Of a DNA stretch of 34,747 bases, positions 8,540 to 17,152 are shown piece by piece. The position numbers and the translations under genes are program-made. Source of the DNA: Enterobacter sichuanensis (GTDB taxonomy: Bacteria > Pseudomonadota > Gammaproteobacteria > Enterobacterales > Enterobacteriaceae). The notes below the pieces were generated by a model, which saw nothing but the letters and a program-made list of their open reading frames with translations, searched no databases and had not been told where the DNA came from. Numbering within the stretch: position 1 is the first letter of the stretch; every line of letters begins with the position of its first letter. The DNA lies in the NCBI RefSeq assembly GCF_002939185.1, contig NZ_POVL01000050.1:1-34747 (forward strand), given 5' to 3'.

Positions 8540-9016
8540 ATGAAAATCATCAGTAAAGATCTGCGCGATGGTGAAAAGCTGCCGGAGCGTCACGTATTCA
8601 ACGGCATGGGGTATCAGGGAGACAATATCTCCCCGCACCTGGCGTGGGATGATGTTCCGGCGGGCACCAAAAGTTTTGTCGTCACCTGTTACGATCCGGA
8701 TGCCCCCACCGGCTCGGGCTGGTGGCACTGGATTGTGGCGAACCTGCCTGCCGATACGCGGGTCCTGCCGCAGGGTTCCGGCTCTGACCTGGTTGCGCTG
8801 CCTGAAGGCGCCATTCAGACCCGCACCGATTTTGGCAAAGCAGGTTACGGCGGCGCGGCGCCACCAAAAGGGGAAACCCACCGCTATATCTTTACGGTAC
8901 ACGCGCTGGATGTGGAGAAGATTGACGTGGATGAAGGGGCGAGCGGCGCAATGGTAGGGTTTAACGTGCATTTCCATTCGCTTGGGAGCGCGTCGATTAC
9001 GGCGATGTATTCGTAA
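8540..9016 (+). CDS. ybhB: YbhB, Raf-kinase-inhibitor-like (PEBP) protein
   Basis: This 158-residue protein belongs to the bacterial PEBP/RKIP-like family and equals E. coli YbhB in length. It shows the PEBP ligand-pocket motifs: TCYDPDAPTGSGWWHW (about 49-64), GKAGYGGAAPPKGETHRYIFTVHAL and the central NLP. No signal peptide is seen, so it is probably cytoplasmic. The biochemical role of the bacterial family is unsettled; binding of a phosphorylated or anionic ligand is the usual guess. It follows bioA by 48 bp, as in E. coli, with a GAGGGTAAACC ribosome site before the ATG, and may be partly cotranscribed with it. Confidence 0.95.
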   Translation: MKIISKDLRDGEKLPERHVFNGMGYQGDNISPHLAWDDVPAGTKSFVVTCYDPDAPTGSGWWHWIVANLPADTRVLPQGSGSDLVALPEGAIQTRTDFGKAGYGGAAPPKGETHRYIFTVHALDVEKIDVDEGASGAMVGFNVHFHSLGSASITAMYS

Positions 9017-9021
9017 AAAAA

Positions 9022-9094
9022 GCCGGGTGGCGGCTACGCCTTACCCGGCCTGGATTTCGTACCCGTAGGCCCGGTAAGCGCAGCGCCACCGGGC
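9022..9094. repeat. Inverted pair of REP sequences (BIME) between ybhB and hutH
   Basis: One REP-type palindrome (9022-9050, GCCGGGTGGCG...CGCCTTACCCGGC) is followed by a second in opposite orientation (9063-9094, CCGGTAAGCGCAGCGCCACCGGGC). They fill almost the whole 85-bp gap between the convergent stops of ybhB and hutH. Runs of A/T on both sides could make this a bidirectional terminator; such units are also known to bind DNA gyrase and stabilise upstream mRNA. Confidence 0.88.
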
Positions 9095-9101
9095 AAAAAA
9101 A

Positions 9102-10622
9102 TCACAGCACTGGCGGCAACAACCCTACCAGACGCCCTTCCTCCAGAAGCTGCATCGCCTTATCAATATCCGGCGCAAAGAAGCGGTCATCATCGTAATG
9201 GGATACGTGCTCGCGCAACGTCTGGCGCGCCTGCTCCAGCAGCGGGCTGGATTTCAGGCCTTCACGCAGGTCGATACCCTGACATGCCGCCAGCCACTCC
9301 ACCGCCAGCACGCCACGGGTGTTGGACGCCATCTCCCACAGACGACGTCCGGCTGCAGGGGCCATGGAGACATGGTCTTCCTGGTTTGCGGAGGTAGGCA
9401 GACTGTCCACGCTGTGCGGGTGAGACAGGGCTTTGTTCTCGCTTGCCAGCGCCGCGGCGGTCACCTGGGCAATCATAAAGCCCGAGTTGACGCCGCCGTT
9501 ACGCACCAGGAACGGTGGCAGCTGGGACATGTGTTTATCCATCATCAGCGCAATGCGGCGCTCGGACAACGCGCCGACTTCGGCAATCGCCAGCGCGATA
9601 TTATCCGCCGCCATCGCTACCGGCTCAGCGTGGAAGTTACCGCCGGAGACCACCTCGTTTTCCTGGGCGAATACCAGCGGGTTATCGGACACCGCGTTGG
9701 CTTCCACCAGCAGCACCTCTGCGGCCTGACGCAGCTGCGTCAGGCAGGCCCCCATCACCTGCGGCTGACAGCGCAGTGAATACGGATCCTGCACTTTTTC
9801 ACAGTTGTGATGCGAATCCGCAATCTCACTGGTGTCGGTAAGCAGGTGACGGTACAGGCTGGCCGCGTCAATCTGCCCGCGCTGGCCGCGTACGTCATGG
9901 ATGCGCGCGTCGAACGGACGACGCGAGCCCAGCACAGCTTCGGTGGTCAGCGCGCCGCACACAACGGCTGAGGCAAAGAGATCTTCCGCTTCAAACAGGC
10001 CGCGCAGCGCGAATGCCGTCGATGCCTGCGTGCCGTTCAGCAGTGCCAGCCCCTCTTTGGCCGCCAGCGTGATCGGGGTGAGTCCCGCTTTTTTCAGCGC
10101 CTCTTTCGCGGGGAGCCACTCGCCCTGCCAGTGCGCCTGGCCTTCACCCAGCAGCAGCAGCGACATGTGCGCCAGCGGCGCGAGGTCACCGGATGCGCCA
10201 ACGGAACCTTTCGCCGGGATCCACGGGTAGACTTCGGCATTGACCAGCGCCATTAGCGCCTGAATTACGCTCAGGCGAATGCCGGAGAAGCCGCGCGCCA
10301 GGCTGTTGATTTTGAGCACCATCATCAGACGGACAATCTCGTCATCCAGCGGCTGGCCAACGCCCGCCGCATGAGACAGCACCAGCGAACGCTGTAAGTT
10401 TTCCAGATCGTGTGTCGCGATGCGGGTCTGCGCCAGCAGCCCAAAGCCGGTGTTAATCCCGTAGGCGGTGCGCCCTTCGGCCACAATGGCTTCGACGCAG
10501 GCGACGCTGTCGTTGATGGCGGCATGAGCGCTTTCATCCAGCGAAAGGGTGACCGGTTGACGCCAGACGCTACGCAGCTGCTTGAGGGTCAGTGAGCCGG
10601 GTGTGAGTGTTAACGCGTTCAT
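9102..10622 (-). CDS. hutH: Histidine ammonia-lyase
   Basis: HutH removes ammonia from L-histidine to give trans-urocanate, the entry step of the Hut pathway in the cytoplasm. The 506-residue protein has the residues that cyclise to the MIO electrophilic cofactor in [12 protein letters not shown] (Ala-Ser-Gly 143-145), the active-site Tyr in [10 protein letters not shown] (Tyr54), and the conserved [10 protein letters not shown] and QEDHVSMA blocks. Its ATG overlaps the hutU stop by one base (TAATG), so it is translationally coupled as the second gene of hutUH. The operon ends at the REP pair. E. coli K-12 lacks this gene, while Klebsiella and Salmonella have it at the same locus. Confidence 0.97.
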   Translation of the reverse strand: MNALTLTPGSLTLKQLRSVWRQPVTLSLDESAHAAINDSVACVEAIVAEGRTAYGINTGFGLLAQTRIATHDLENLQRSLVLSHAAGVGQPLDDEIVRLMMVLKINSLARGFSGIRLSVIQALMALVNAEVYPWIPAKGSVGASGDLAPLAHMSLLLLGEGQAHWQGEWLPAKEALKKAGLTPITLAAKEGLALLNGTQASTAFALRGLFEAEDLFASAVVCGALTTEAVLGSRRPFDARIHDVRGQRGQIDAASLYRHLLTDTSEIADSHHNCEKVQDPYSLRCQPQVMGACLTQLRQAAEVLLVEANAVSDNPLVFAQENEVVSGGNFHAEPVAMAADNIALAIAEVGALSERRIALMMDKHMSQLPPFLVRNGGVNSGFMIAQVTAAALASENKALSHPHSVDSLPTSANQEDHVSMAPAAGRRLWEMASNTRGVLAVEWLAACQGIDLREGLKSSPLLEQARQTLREHVSHYDDDRFFAPDIDKAMQLLEEGRLVGLLPPVL

Positions 10623-12307
10623 TAATGCTTTCCTTGTGTGGCAGGGATCATCGGCAGGTTGAGTCCCTGCTCTTTGGCACAGTCAATCGCAATGTCGTAA
10701 CCCGCATCGGCATGACGCATCACGCCGGTTGCCGGGTCGTTGTGCAGCACGCGAGCGATACGCGCGGCGGCTTCATCGGTTCCGTCACAGACGATGACCA
10801 TCCCGGAATGCTGGGAGAAGCCCATCCCCACGCCACCACCGTGGTGCAGCGAAACCCAGGTCGCGCCGCTGGCGGTGTTCAACAGGGCGTTCAGCAGTGG
10901 CCAGTCGGAAACCGCGTCAGAGCCGTCGCGCATGGCTTCGGTTTCACGGTTCGGGCTGGCGACAGAGCCGGAGTCCAGATGGTCGCGGCCGATAACAATC
11001 GGCGCGGAGACTTCGCCGCTGCGTACCATTTCGTTAAAGGCCAGCCCGAGCTTTTGCCGCCACGCCAGCCCTACCCAGCAGATACGCGCCGGTAAGCCCT
11101 GGAAGTTAATGCGCTCGCGGGCCATATCCAGCCAGTGGTGCAGGTGTTCGTCATCGGCGACGATCTCCTTCACTTTGGCATCGGTCTTGTAGATATCTTC
11201 CGGATCGCCGGACAGGGCAACCCAGCGGAACGGACCGATACCGCGGCAGAACAGCGGGCGGATATACGCAGGGACAAAGCCCGGGAAGTCAAAGGCGTTA
11301 TTCACGCCCATCTCTTTCGCCATCTGGCGGATGTTGTTGCCGTAATCGAAGGTTGGAATGCCCATCTGGCTGAAGGCCAGCATGGCGGAGACGTGTTCTG
11401 CCATGGAACGTTTCGCGGCCAGCACCGTGCCTTCCGGGTCAGTTTCCGCTTTCTGCTGATAGGCTTCCCACGTCCAGCCTTTTGGCAGGTAACCGTGCAA
11501 AGGATCGTGGGCGCTGGTCTGGTCGGTCACGAGATCCGGGCGCACGCCGCGGGCGACGAGTTCAGGAAGGATCTCCGCCGCGTTGCCGCACAGGGCAATC
11601 GAGACAGCTTTACCTTCAGACGTGTATTTTTTGATACGCGCCAGCGCATCGTCCAGGCTGGTCGCCTGCTCGTCGACGTAACGGGTACGAAGACGGAAAT
11701 CAATGCGGCTCTGCTGGCACTCAATGTTCAGCGAGCAGGCACCGGCAAGCGTGGCGGCCAGCGGCTGCGCGCCGCCCATGCCGCCGAGACCCGCGGTCAG
11801 TACCCAGCGGCCTTTCAGCGAGCCGTTGTAGTGCTGGCGACCGGCTTCCACGAAGGTCTCGTAGGTGCCCTGCACAATCCCCTGGCTGCCGATGTAGATC
11901 CAGCTCCCCGCGGTCATCTGGCCATACATCGCCAGCCCTTTGGCGTCGAGTTCGTTGAAATGTTCCCAGGTGGCCCAGTGTGGCACAAGGTTAGAGTTGG
12001 CGATCAGCACGCGCGGCGCGTTTTTGTGGGTTTTGAACACCCCCACCGGCTTGCCGGATTGCACCAGCAGGGTTTCGTCGTGTTCGAGTTCAGTCAGGGA
12101 CTTTACAATTGCGTCATAGCATTCCCAGTTGCGCGCGGCGCGGCCAATGCCGCCGTAGACCACCAGCTCATGGGGGTTTTCCGCCACCTCAGGATCAAGG
12201 TTATTCATCAACATGCGCAGCGGGGCTTCGGTGAGCCAGCTTTTGGCGGTAAGGGTGGTGCCGCGCGCGGCGCGGACATCCTGCTGGCGGTATTTACCTG
12301 ACGACAT
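10622..12307 (-). CDS. hutU: Urocanate hydratase (urocanase)
   Basis: HutU hydrates urocanate to 4-imidazolone-5-propionate with tightly bound NAD+ acting as an electrophile. The chosen ATG gives 561 residues and the typical start [16 protein letters not shown], with GAGGAG seven bases upstream; earlier in-frame codons run into the promoter. The NAD-binding glycine motif GLGGMGG is at 173-179, and the urocanase signature [12 protein letters not shown] contains the essential Cys410. It is first in hutUH. Upstream lie, in order away from the gene, a promoter with an embedded HutC operator, a NAC-like site and a CRP-like site. Confidence 0.97.
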   Translation of the reverse strand: MSSGKYRQQDVRAARGTTLTAKSWLTEAPLRMLMNNLDPEVAENPHELVVYGGIGRAARNWECYDAIVKSLTELEHDETLLVQSGKPVGVFKTHKNAPRVLIANSNLVPHWATWEHFNELDAKGLAMYGQMTAGSWIYIGSQGIVQGTYETFVEAGRQHYNGSLKGRWVLTAGLGGMGGAQPLAATLAGACSLNIECQQSRIDFRLRTRYVDEQATSLDDALARIKKYTSEGKAVSIALCGNAAEILPELVARGVRPDLVTDQTSAHDPLHGYLPKGWTWEAYQQKAETDPEGTVLAAKRSMAEHVSAMLAFSQMGIPTFDYGNNIRQMAKEMGVNNAFDFPGFVPAYIRPLFCRGIGPFRWVALSGDPEDIYKTDAKVKEIVADDEHLHHWLDMARERINFQGLPARICWVGLAWRQKLGLAFNEMVRSGEVSAPIVIGRDHLDSGSVASPNRETEAMRDGSDAVSDWPLLNALLNTASGATWVSLHHGGGVGMGFSQHSGMVIVCDGTDEAAARIARVLHNDPATGVMRHADAGYDIAIDCAKEQGLNLPMIPATQGKH

Positions 12308-12342
12308 TGTGTGCTCCTCATACGGGACAGATGATGCATTTA

Positions 12343-12371
12343 GATATACTTGTATAGACAAGCACACACAA
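12343..12371 (-). promoter_or_regulatory. hutUH promoter
   Basis: On the minus strand, TTGTGT (12366-12371) and TATATC (12343-12348) are 17 bp apart. The predicted start near 12336 leaves a leader of about 28 bases. The HutC operator fills the spacer, which explains repression by steric exclusion of RNA polymerase. Confidence 0.65.
12349..12362. promoter_or_regulatory. HutC operator in front of hutUH
   Basis: CTTGTATAGACAAG is a 14-bp sequence with perfect 5-bp arms. Its core TTGTATAGACA recurs exactly in front of hutI at 15369-15379, and nowhere else that I noticed in the window. The shared, symmetric element ahead of both hut units fits the operator of the GntR-type repressor HutC. Confidence 0.82.
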
Positions 12372-12391
12372 GGTCAGATTTAACAAAAAAG

Positions 12392-12406
12392 ATACAATTT
12401 TGTTAT
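12392..12406 (-). promoter_or_regulatory. NAC binding site of hutUH
   Basis: Read on the minus strand, ATA-ACAAAA-TTGTAT matches the NAC consensus ATA-N6-TNGTAT exactly. Its centre lies about 63 bp before the predicted start, very close to the -64 position known for NAC at Klebsiella hutU. This predicts activation of hutUH under nitrogen limitation if the genome encodes Nac. Confidence 0.7.
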
Positions 12407-12408
12407 AT

Positions 12409-12424
12409 TGCGTTAGCTATCACG
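12409..12424 (-). promoter_or_regulatory. CRP-like site of hutUH
   Basis: On the minus strand CGTGA-N6-ACGCA is a degenerate copy of TGTGA-N6-TCACA. Its centre is about 80-81 bp before the predicted start, where Klebsiella hutU has its CRP site. The sequence match is modest; the position is the main support. Confidence 0.5.
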
Positions 12425-12434
12425 CTTTTAAAAC

Positions 12435-13169
12435 TTATGACATAAAGTGACCCTGCAGCCGGTAGCGGTTCCCCGGGAATAGCAGCCGGGCATGCGACAC
12501 AATATGTGACGATGACCAGGTTCGGCGGCGGATCAGCAGGCACGGGTCGTGTTCTTTAATGCGCAGACGTTCGCACTCCTGCGGCGTGGCGCGCACGGCT
12601 TCCACAATGTGCTCCCCTTCCGTCAGCGGAGCGACCAGCGAGAGATAGGCGTGCGGCGTGGTTTGGGTGTAATCCTGGTTCAGATACTCCGGGATCCGTT
12701 CGGCGTTGACGCAGCGATCTTCAATTTGCACCGGAATGTCGTTTTCAAAATGCACCATCACGGAGTGGAAGATGCGGCTTCCCTCCCTGACGTTAAGCTC
12801 TGCGGCCTGCTCGGCGCTGGCCTGCGTCTCTTCCAGCACCAGCACTTCACAGCGGTGCTGATGATTACGCGCGGCAATCTCGTCCGCAATACTGCGGATT
12901 TCAAACAGGGCGGATTGCCCTTTCGGTTCTGCCACAAACGTCCCGACGCCCTGCAGACGCACCAGAAGCCCTTCATCGGTCAGCTCGCGCAGCGCCCGGT
13001 TAATGGTCATCCGGCTAAAACCAAACTGCGCCACCAGATCGGCCTCCGACGGAATGCGATCGTGCGGCCGCCAGACGCCGGTGGCGATTTTCTCGCTAAT
13101 CGCCTGCTTCACCTTTTCGTAGAAAGGCGCGGGAGGGCTCGACTGCGGCAGCGGTGAGCGTGAAAACAT
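12435..13169 (-). CDS. hutC: Histidine utilisation repressor, GntR/HutC family
   Basis: HutC represses the hut operons and is released by urocanate. The 244-residue protein has an N-terminal winged helix-turn-helix (about 16-80; IPSEADLVAQFGFSRMTINRALRELTDEGLLVRLQGVG is split here only as a GntR-type core) and a C-terminal UTRA ligand domain. Of two adjacent ATGs, the one at 13169 is favoured because AAGGAG lies five bases upstream, against two for the ATG at 13172. It is last in hutIGC, 19 bp after hutG, so it is autoregulated through the hutI operator. It sits immediately upstream of the hutUH control region, and transcription may read through into hutUH. Confidence 0.95.
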   Translation of the reverse strand: MFSRSPLPQSSPPAPFYEKVKQAISEKIATGVWRPHDRIPSEADLVAQFGFSRMTINRALRELTDEGLLVRLQGVGTFVAEPKGQSALFEIRSIADEIAARNHQHRCEVLVLEETQASAEQAAELNVREGSRIFHSVMVHFENDIPVQIEDRCVNAERIPEYLNQDYTQTTPHAYLSLVAPLTEGEHIVEAVRATPQECERLRIKEHDPCLLIRRRTWSSSHIVSHARLLFPGNRYRLQGHFMS

Positions 13170-13188
13170 CATGACTCCTTAAATGCTG

Positions 13189-14127
13189 TTATGCCCACCA
13201 GTGAGCAATTTGCCAGGCCAGACGGGCGGCGAGCTTTGCGCCCTGTCCGTCCCGATCGTAGTGCGGGTTAAACTCTACCAGATCGGCGGCCTGAAGCTTA
13301 CCGCTACGGCAGATATGTTCGATAACAGGCAGGAGATCCAGAGCCGGTATGCCTAACGCAGCCGGTGCGGAAACAGCCGGCATTTCGCCTGCGGGCAGGA
13401 CATCCAGATCGATCGTCAGGTAGATACAATCGGCCTGCGCCAGCACCTTTTCCACGGCGGATAACGCATCGCGTCGGAAATGGAGATCTTCCACCAGCGT
13501 GACGTTCAGGCGTTCAGCCTCATCCCACAGCGCCTGCGTGTTCGCCGCCCGGCTTATGCCTAAACAGGCGTAGCGAAATTCCCGCCCGCGTTCATCGCAA
13601 TAGCGCGCCAGCTGGCGAAACGGCGTGCCAGACGTCGCACGGTCGGCCTTGCGCAGGTCAAGGTGTGCGTCAAGATTGATCACCGCCACGCGCTCGTCTG
13701 GGAAAGCATCCAGAATGCCCCGGCCATGCGCCCAGGCGGTCTCGTGCCCGCCGCCAAAGACCAGCGTGCGCATTCCGGACTGCTGGCAGGCGGTGACGGC
13801 ATCGCTTAACGCCTGCTGCGCCGCTTCCAGCTCGTCTCCTTCCACACAGACCGAGCCCATATCCGCCAGCCGCTCGTGTCCCTGATGGCTCGCCATATTC
13901 GCCAGCGCCTTACGCAGGATATCCGGTGCCTGTCCGGCGCCGGGCCGGCCCTGATTGCGTTTCACCCCCTCATCACATTCAAAGCCTATCAGCGCAATGC
14001 CCTCTGGCAATGGGGTAAACGTTGCCTGCTGTTGTATGGTCTGAAAAATACGCGTTGCATTGCTGGCCTCAGCGCTGTCGTCACGCCCCTGCCAGACCGA
14101 TTCTGCAACGGGCCGCCATAACCTCAT
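13189..14127 (-). CDS. hutG: Formimidoylglutamase
   Basis: HutG hydrolyses N-formimino-L-glutamate to L-glutamate and formamide, the last step of the pathway variant without a deiminase. It belongs to the arginase/agmatinase family with a two-manganese centre; the ligands are visible in GGGH (His128), NLDAHLD (Asp153, His155, Asp157) and TIDLD (Asp240, Asp242). The 312 residues fit the family. The ATG overlaps the hutI stop as ATGA (14124-14127). It is the middle gene of hutIGC. Confidence 0.95.
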   Translation of the reverse strand: MRLWRPVAESVWQGRDDSAEASNATRIFQTIQQQATFTPLPEGIALIGFECDEGVKRNQGRPGAGQAPDILRKALANMASHQGHERLADMGSVCVEGDELEAAQQALSDAVTACQQSGMRTLVFGGGHETAWAHGRGILDAFPDERVAVINLDAHLDLRKADRATSGTPFRQLARYCDERGREFRYACLGISRAANTQALWDEAERLNVTLVEDLHFRRDALSAVEKVLAQADCIYLTIDLDVLPAGEMPAVSAPAALGIPALDLLPVIEHICRSGKLQAADLVEFNPHYDRDGQGAKLAARLAWQIAHWWA

Positions 14128-15347
14128 ACTGCCTCCCCACGGAAAATACGTTGATACAGCGGATTGCGTCCCGGCTCGTAGACCATCTCTACCGGATGAT
14201 GAGCATCCCAGACGATAAAATCAGCGACGAAGCCTGCCCGTAGCTGTCCGTGGGTTTTACCGCGGCCCAGCGCCTGCGCGGCATGTCGCGTCACGCCAGC
14301 CCAGGCTTCTTCAGGCGTCAGGCCAAACTGTACGCAGGCCATGTTCATCGCCAGGTGCAGGCTGGCAAACGGGCTCGTCCCCGGGTTATAGTCGGTGGCG
14401 ACAGCCATCGGCACACCCTGTTTTCTGAGCTGTTCCACCGGCGGACGCTGGCGCTCCTGAAGAAAATAGAATGCGCCGGGCAGCAGAACCGCCACCGTAC
14501 CGCTTTGCGCCATCGCCTGAACGCCTGCATCATCCAGGTATTCGATATGATCGGCCGACAGCCCGTTAAATCGGCTAACCAGCGCCGCACCGCCCAGGTT
14601 TGAAAGCTGTTCCACATGCCCTTTTACCGGGATACCGAGCGCAGTCGCCGCCTGGAAGAGTCGCTCGGTTTGCGACGGCGTAAAGCCGACGTTTTCACAA
14701 AACACGTCCACCGCTTCAAACAGCTCTTTTTGCCACAGCGCGGGCATGATCTGCTCGCAGACCAGCGCAAGATACGCATCCGGATCGTGTTTGTATTCCG
14801 TCGGAACCGCATGCGCGGCCAGCAGCGTTGGGCTGATATCAATCGGGTTATTCAGGCTCAGCTGGCGTGCCACCTGCAGCATCTTCTCTTCGGCCTCGGC
14901 GTTTAGGCCATATCCGGACTTGATTTCGATGGTGGTGACACCTTCGTTCATCAGACGCTGAAGCCGCTGCTGCGCCAGCTTAAGCAGCGTTTCGGGTGAG
15001 CTGTTGCGCGTCGCCGTCACGGTAGCGTTAATTCCGCCGCCCTGCGCGCTGATGGTTTGATAAGAGACACCGTTCAGACGTTGCTCCCACTCCGCCGCGC
15101 GATCGCCGCCAAACACCAGGTGGGTATGGCAGTCAATCAGGCCTGGCGTCACCAGACGTCCCTGAAGATCGACGCAGTGACCGTGTCCATAAGGAATGTC
15201 AGATTCAGGAATCACGGCAAGGATGGTGTGGCCGCGCACGACCAGGGCGTGTTGCTCTTTCAGTCCATATGGCGCAGCAACATCTAGCGCCATTGTCGCC
15301 AGTCGCGCATTTCGCCATATTACATCGTCAGGAAGGATCTGCTGCAT
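14124..15347 (-). CDS. hutI: Imidazolonepropionase
   Basis: HutI opens the ring of 4-imidazolone-5-propionate to give N-formimino-L-glutamate. It is an amidohydrolase-fold metalloenzyme: the metal-binding HxH is in [16 protein letters not shown] (His74, His76), with further conserved GHVEQLSN and [10 protein letters not shown] (metal-site Asp). I choose the ATG at 15347, giving 407 residues, the usual length. In-frame ATGs at 15380 and 15365 fall in or beside the HutC operator and predicted transcription start; one at 15353 is a close alternative. It is first in hutIGC. Confidence 0.94.
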   Translation of the reverse strand: MQQILPDDVIWRNARLATMALDVAAPYGLKEQHALVVRGHTILAVIPESDIPYGHGHCVDLQGRLVTPGLIDCHTHLVFGGDRAAEWEQRLNGVSYQTISAQGGGINATVTATRNSSPETLLKLAQQRLQRLMNEGVTTIEIKSGYGLNAEAEEKMLQVARQLSLNNPIDISPTLLAAHAVPTEYKHDPDAYLALVCEQIMPALWQKELFEAVDVFCENVGFTPSQTERLFQAATALGIPVKGHVEQLSNLGGAALVSRFNGLSADHIEYLDDAGVQAMAQSGTVAVLLPGAFYFLQERQRPPVEQLRKQGVPMAVATDYNPGTSPFASLHLAMNMACVQFGLTPEEAWAGVTRHAAQALGRGKTHGQLRAGFVADFIVWDAHHPVEMVYEPGRNPLYQRIFRGEAV

Positions 15348-15368
15348 GGGCATTCCACTTGTCATGGG

Positions 15369-15379
15369 TTGTATAGACA
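15369..15379. promoter_or_regulatory. HutC operator in front of hutIGC
   Basis: TTGTATAGACA repeats the core of the hutU operator exactly. It lies over the predicted transcription start of hutI, about 22 bp before the chosen start codon. Because hutC is in this operon, the site would give autoregulation. Confidence 0.78.
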
Positions 15380-15407
15380 TTTATTTTCATCTGCCGTCTG
15401 CTGTCAA
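15380..15407 (-). promoter_or_regulatory. hutIGC promoter
   Basis: A consensus -35, TTGACA, lies at 15402-15407 on the minus strand. The best -10 is AATAAA at a 16-bp spacing (about 15380-15385), which is imperfect. A CRP-like half site, TGTGA, is at 15435-15439 upstream. The -35 is convincing; the -10 assignment is uncertain. Confidence 0.5.
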
Positions 15408-15571
15408 CCGTAATAAGGGAAAATGTTATTTATTTGTGACGACTTTCCCGCCCCCTGCGGGCGAAAAATGCAACTTTTACCCTTTTTATCTTCCCGTTTC
15501 GCTCAACTTAGTATAAAAAAGCAGGCTATTTCGTCTGTCCCGTAAAGACTTGCATACCCAGGAGCTTCACC

Positions 15572-16855
15572 TTGAACATTTCCAGGATTTCCCGTCTGGC
15601 GTTGGCACTTGCCTTTGGCGTGACCTTATCCGCATGCAGTTCAACACCACCGGACCAGCGACCGTCTGAGCAGGTCGCCCCCGGCACCGCATCCCGCCCG
15701 ATTTTGTCCGCGGATGAAGCGAAGAACTTCGATCGTGCGCACTACTTCTCGGCGATGGATCCTAACGCTGCGCCGTGGACCCCGTCTTCTATTAACCTGC
15801 CGAAACAGCCAGATTTCGTGGTTGGCCCGGCAGGTGCGCAGGGCGTAACGCATACCTCTATTCAGGCTGCGGTGGATGCTGCCATCACTAAACACAGCGC
15901 GTCTCGCCAGTACATTGCTATCCTGCCAGGTGAATACGAAGGCACCGTCTATGTTCCGGCGGCGCCAGGCAGCATTACCCTGTACGGTCTGGGCGAAAAA
16001 GCGATCGATGTTAAAATTGGCCTGGCGATTGATTCCGAAATCGACAGCAACGCCTGGCGTCATCTGGTCAACCCGGCTGGCAAATATATGCCGGGCAAAC
16101 CGGCGTGGTATATGTTTGATAACTGCCAGAGCAAGCGTTCCGCCACCGTTGGCGTGATGTGCTCAGCGGTATTCTGGTCTCAGAATAACGGTCTGCAACT
16201 GCAAAACCTGACCATTCAGAATACCCTGGGTGACAGTGTTGATGCCGGTACCCACCAGGCCGTTGCGCTGCGTAGCGATGGCGATAAAGTCCAGATCAAC
16301 AACGTCAACATTCTCGGCCGTCAGAACACCTTCTTCGTGACCAACAGCGGCGTGCAGAACACCCTGCAGAATAACCGACTGACCCGTACGCTGGTGACCA
16401 ACAGCTACGTTGAAGGTGACGTGGATCTGGTTTCCGGTCGTGGTGCAGTGGTGTTTGATAACACGGACTTCCGCGTGGTGAACTCGCGTACCCAGCAGGA
16501 AGGCTATGTGTTTGCGCCAGCCACCCAGTCTAACCTGTTCTACGGTTTCCTTGCTGTGAACAGCCGCTTTAACGCTGCCGGTGACGGCGTGGCGCAGCTG
16601 GGTCGCTCCCTGGATGTGGACTCTGCGACCAACGGCCAGGTGGTGATCCGCGACAGCGTGATCAACGAAGGCTTCAATATGGCGAAGCCATGGGCCGATG
16701 CCGCGATTTCCAAACGTCCGTTCTCCGGCAATACCGGTACGGTGGATGATAAAGGGAACGTGCAGCGTAACCTGAACGACACTAACTTCAACCGCATGTG
16801 GGAATACAACAACCGCGGTCTGGGTAGCAACGTGGTGGCTGAGCCGAAGCAGTAA
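15572..16855 (+). CDS. ybhC: YbhC, outer-membrane lipoprotein of the pectinesterase fold
   Basis: The 427 residues match E. coli YbhC in length and almost throughout. The N-terminus is a lipoprotein signal with lipobox LSAC (19-22), and Ser follows the Cys, favouring export to the outer membrane. The rest is a right-handed beta-helix of carbohydrate esterase family 8; pectinesterase landmarks include GTVYVPAAPGSITLYG, the QNTFF and EGDVDLVSGRGAVVF blocks with the catalytic Asp region, and LGRSLD. E. coli YbhC has been reported as an acyl-CoA thioesterase, so pectin may not be its substrate. The start is a TTG at 15572, with AGGAG seven bases upstream and no usable ATG nearby. It is monocistronic, ending at a strong terminator. 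Confidence 0.93.
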   Translation: MNISRISRLALALAFGVTLSACSSTPPDQRPSEQVAPGTASRPILSADEAKNFDRAHYFSAMDPNAAPWTPSSINLPKQPDFVVGPAGAQGVTHTSIQAAVDAAITKHSASRQYIAILPGEYEGTVYVPAAPGSITLYGLGEKAIDVKIGLAIDSEIDSNAWRHLVNPAGKYMPGKPAWYMFDNCQSKRSATVGVMCSAVFWSQNNGLQLQNLTIQNTLGDSVDAGTHQAVALRSDGDKVQINNVNILGRQNTFFVTNSGVQNTLQNNRLTRTLVTNSYVEGDVDLVSGRGAVVFDNTDFRVVNSRTQQEGYVFAPATQSNLFYGFLAVNSRFNAAGDGVAQLGRSLDVDSATNGQVVIRDSVINEGFNMAKPWADAAISKRPFSGNTGTVDDKGNVQRNLNDTNFNRMWEYNNRGLGSNVVAEPKQ

Positions 16856-16866
16856 TAAGATGAGAG

Positions 16867-16895
16867 TAAAAGGGGGAGTTCAATCCCCCTTTTTA
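16867..16895 (+). terminator. ybhC terminator
   Basis: AAAAGGGGG and CCCCCTTTTT pair around an 8-base loop, ending in a T run, 12 bases after the ybhC stop. Confidence 0.9.
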
Positions 16896-17111
16896 CTGCG
16901 ACTGAATGCGTCAGGCTCCAAACTTAAGATACGCATCCAATAGTTGCATAATCGCAACCATGAGTTGCAGGAACAGAATTGTCTATTCCACACCGCTCAT
17001 ACGCCACTCCTTTGGTATAGAGCACTTCTCCTCTGGTTTACCTTTCCGCTGCCTGTCACCAGGGGTGTGTTGGTTACGTTTTGATGTGCTCACCCGGCTA
17101 CCACCGGGCAT
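16896..17111. other. Noncoding gap between ybhC and pgl with a GTTGC repeat cluster
   Basis: No gene is seen here, where E. coli carries ybhD, ybhH, ybhI and ybhJ. GTTGC (16943-16947) and GCAAC (16954-16958) form an inverted repeat, and GTTGC recurs at 16964-16968. The spacing resembles a MarR-type operator, but no neighbouring gene explains it. A small hairpin, CCCGG-N6-CCGGG, lies at 17093-17108. Confidence 0.5.
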
Positions 17112-17140
17112 AAAAAAACCTCGCATTCGCGAGGTTTTTT
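17112..17140 (-). terminator. pgl terminator
   Basis: CCTCGC-ATTC-GCGAGG is flanked by an A run and a T run, so it can terminate in both directions. It begins 13 bp beyond the pgl stop. Confidence 0.92.
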
Positions 17141-17152
17141 GTTTTGAGCCGC

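Noticed and set aside
11135..12301. A 388-codon open frame on the plus strand
   Set aside because: It is the antisense shadow of hutU in a GC-rich region, with no ribosome site or recognisable product; hutU is certain.
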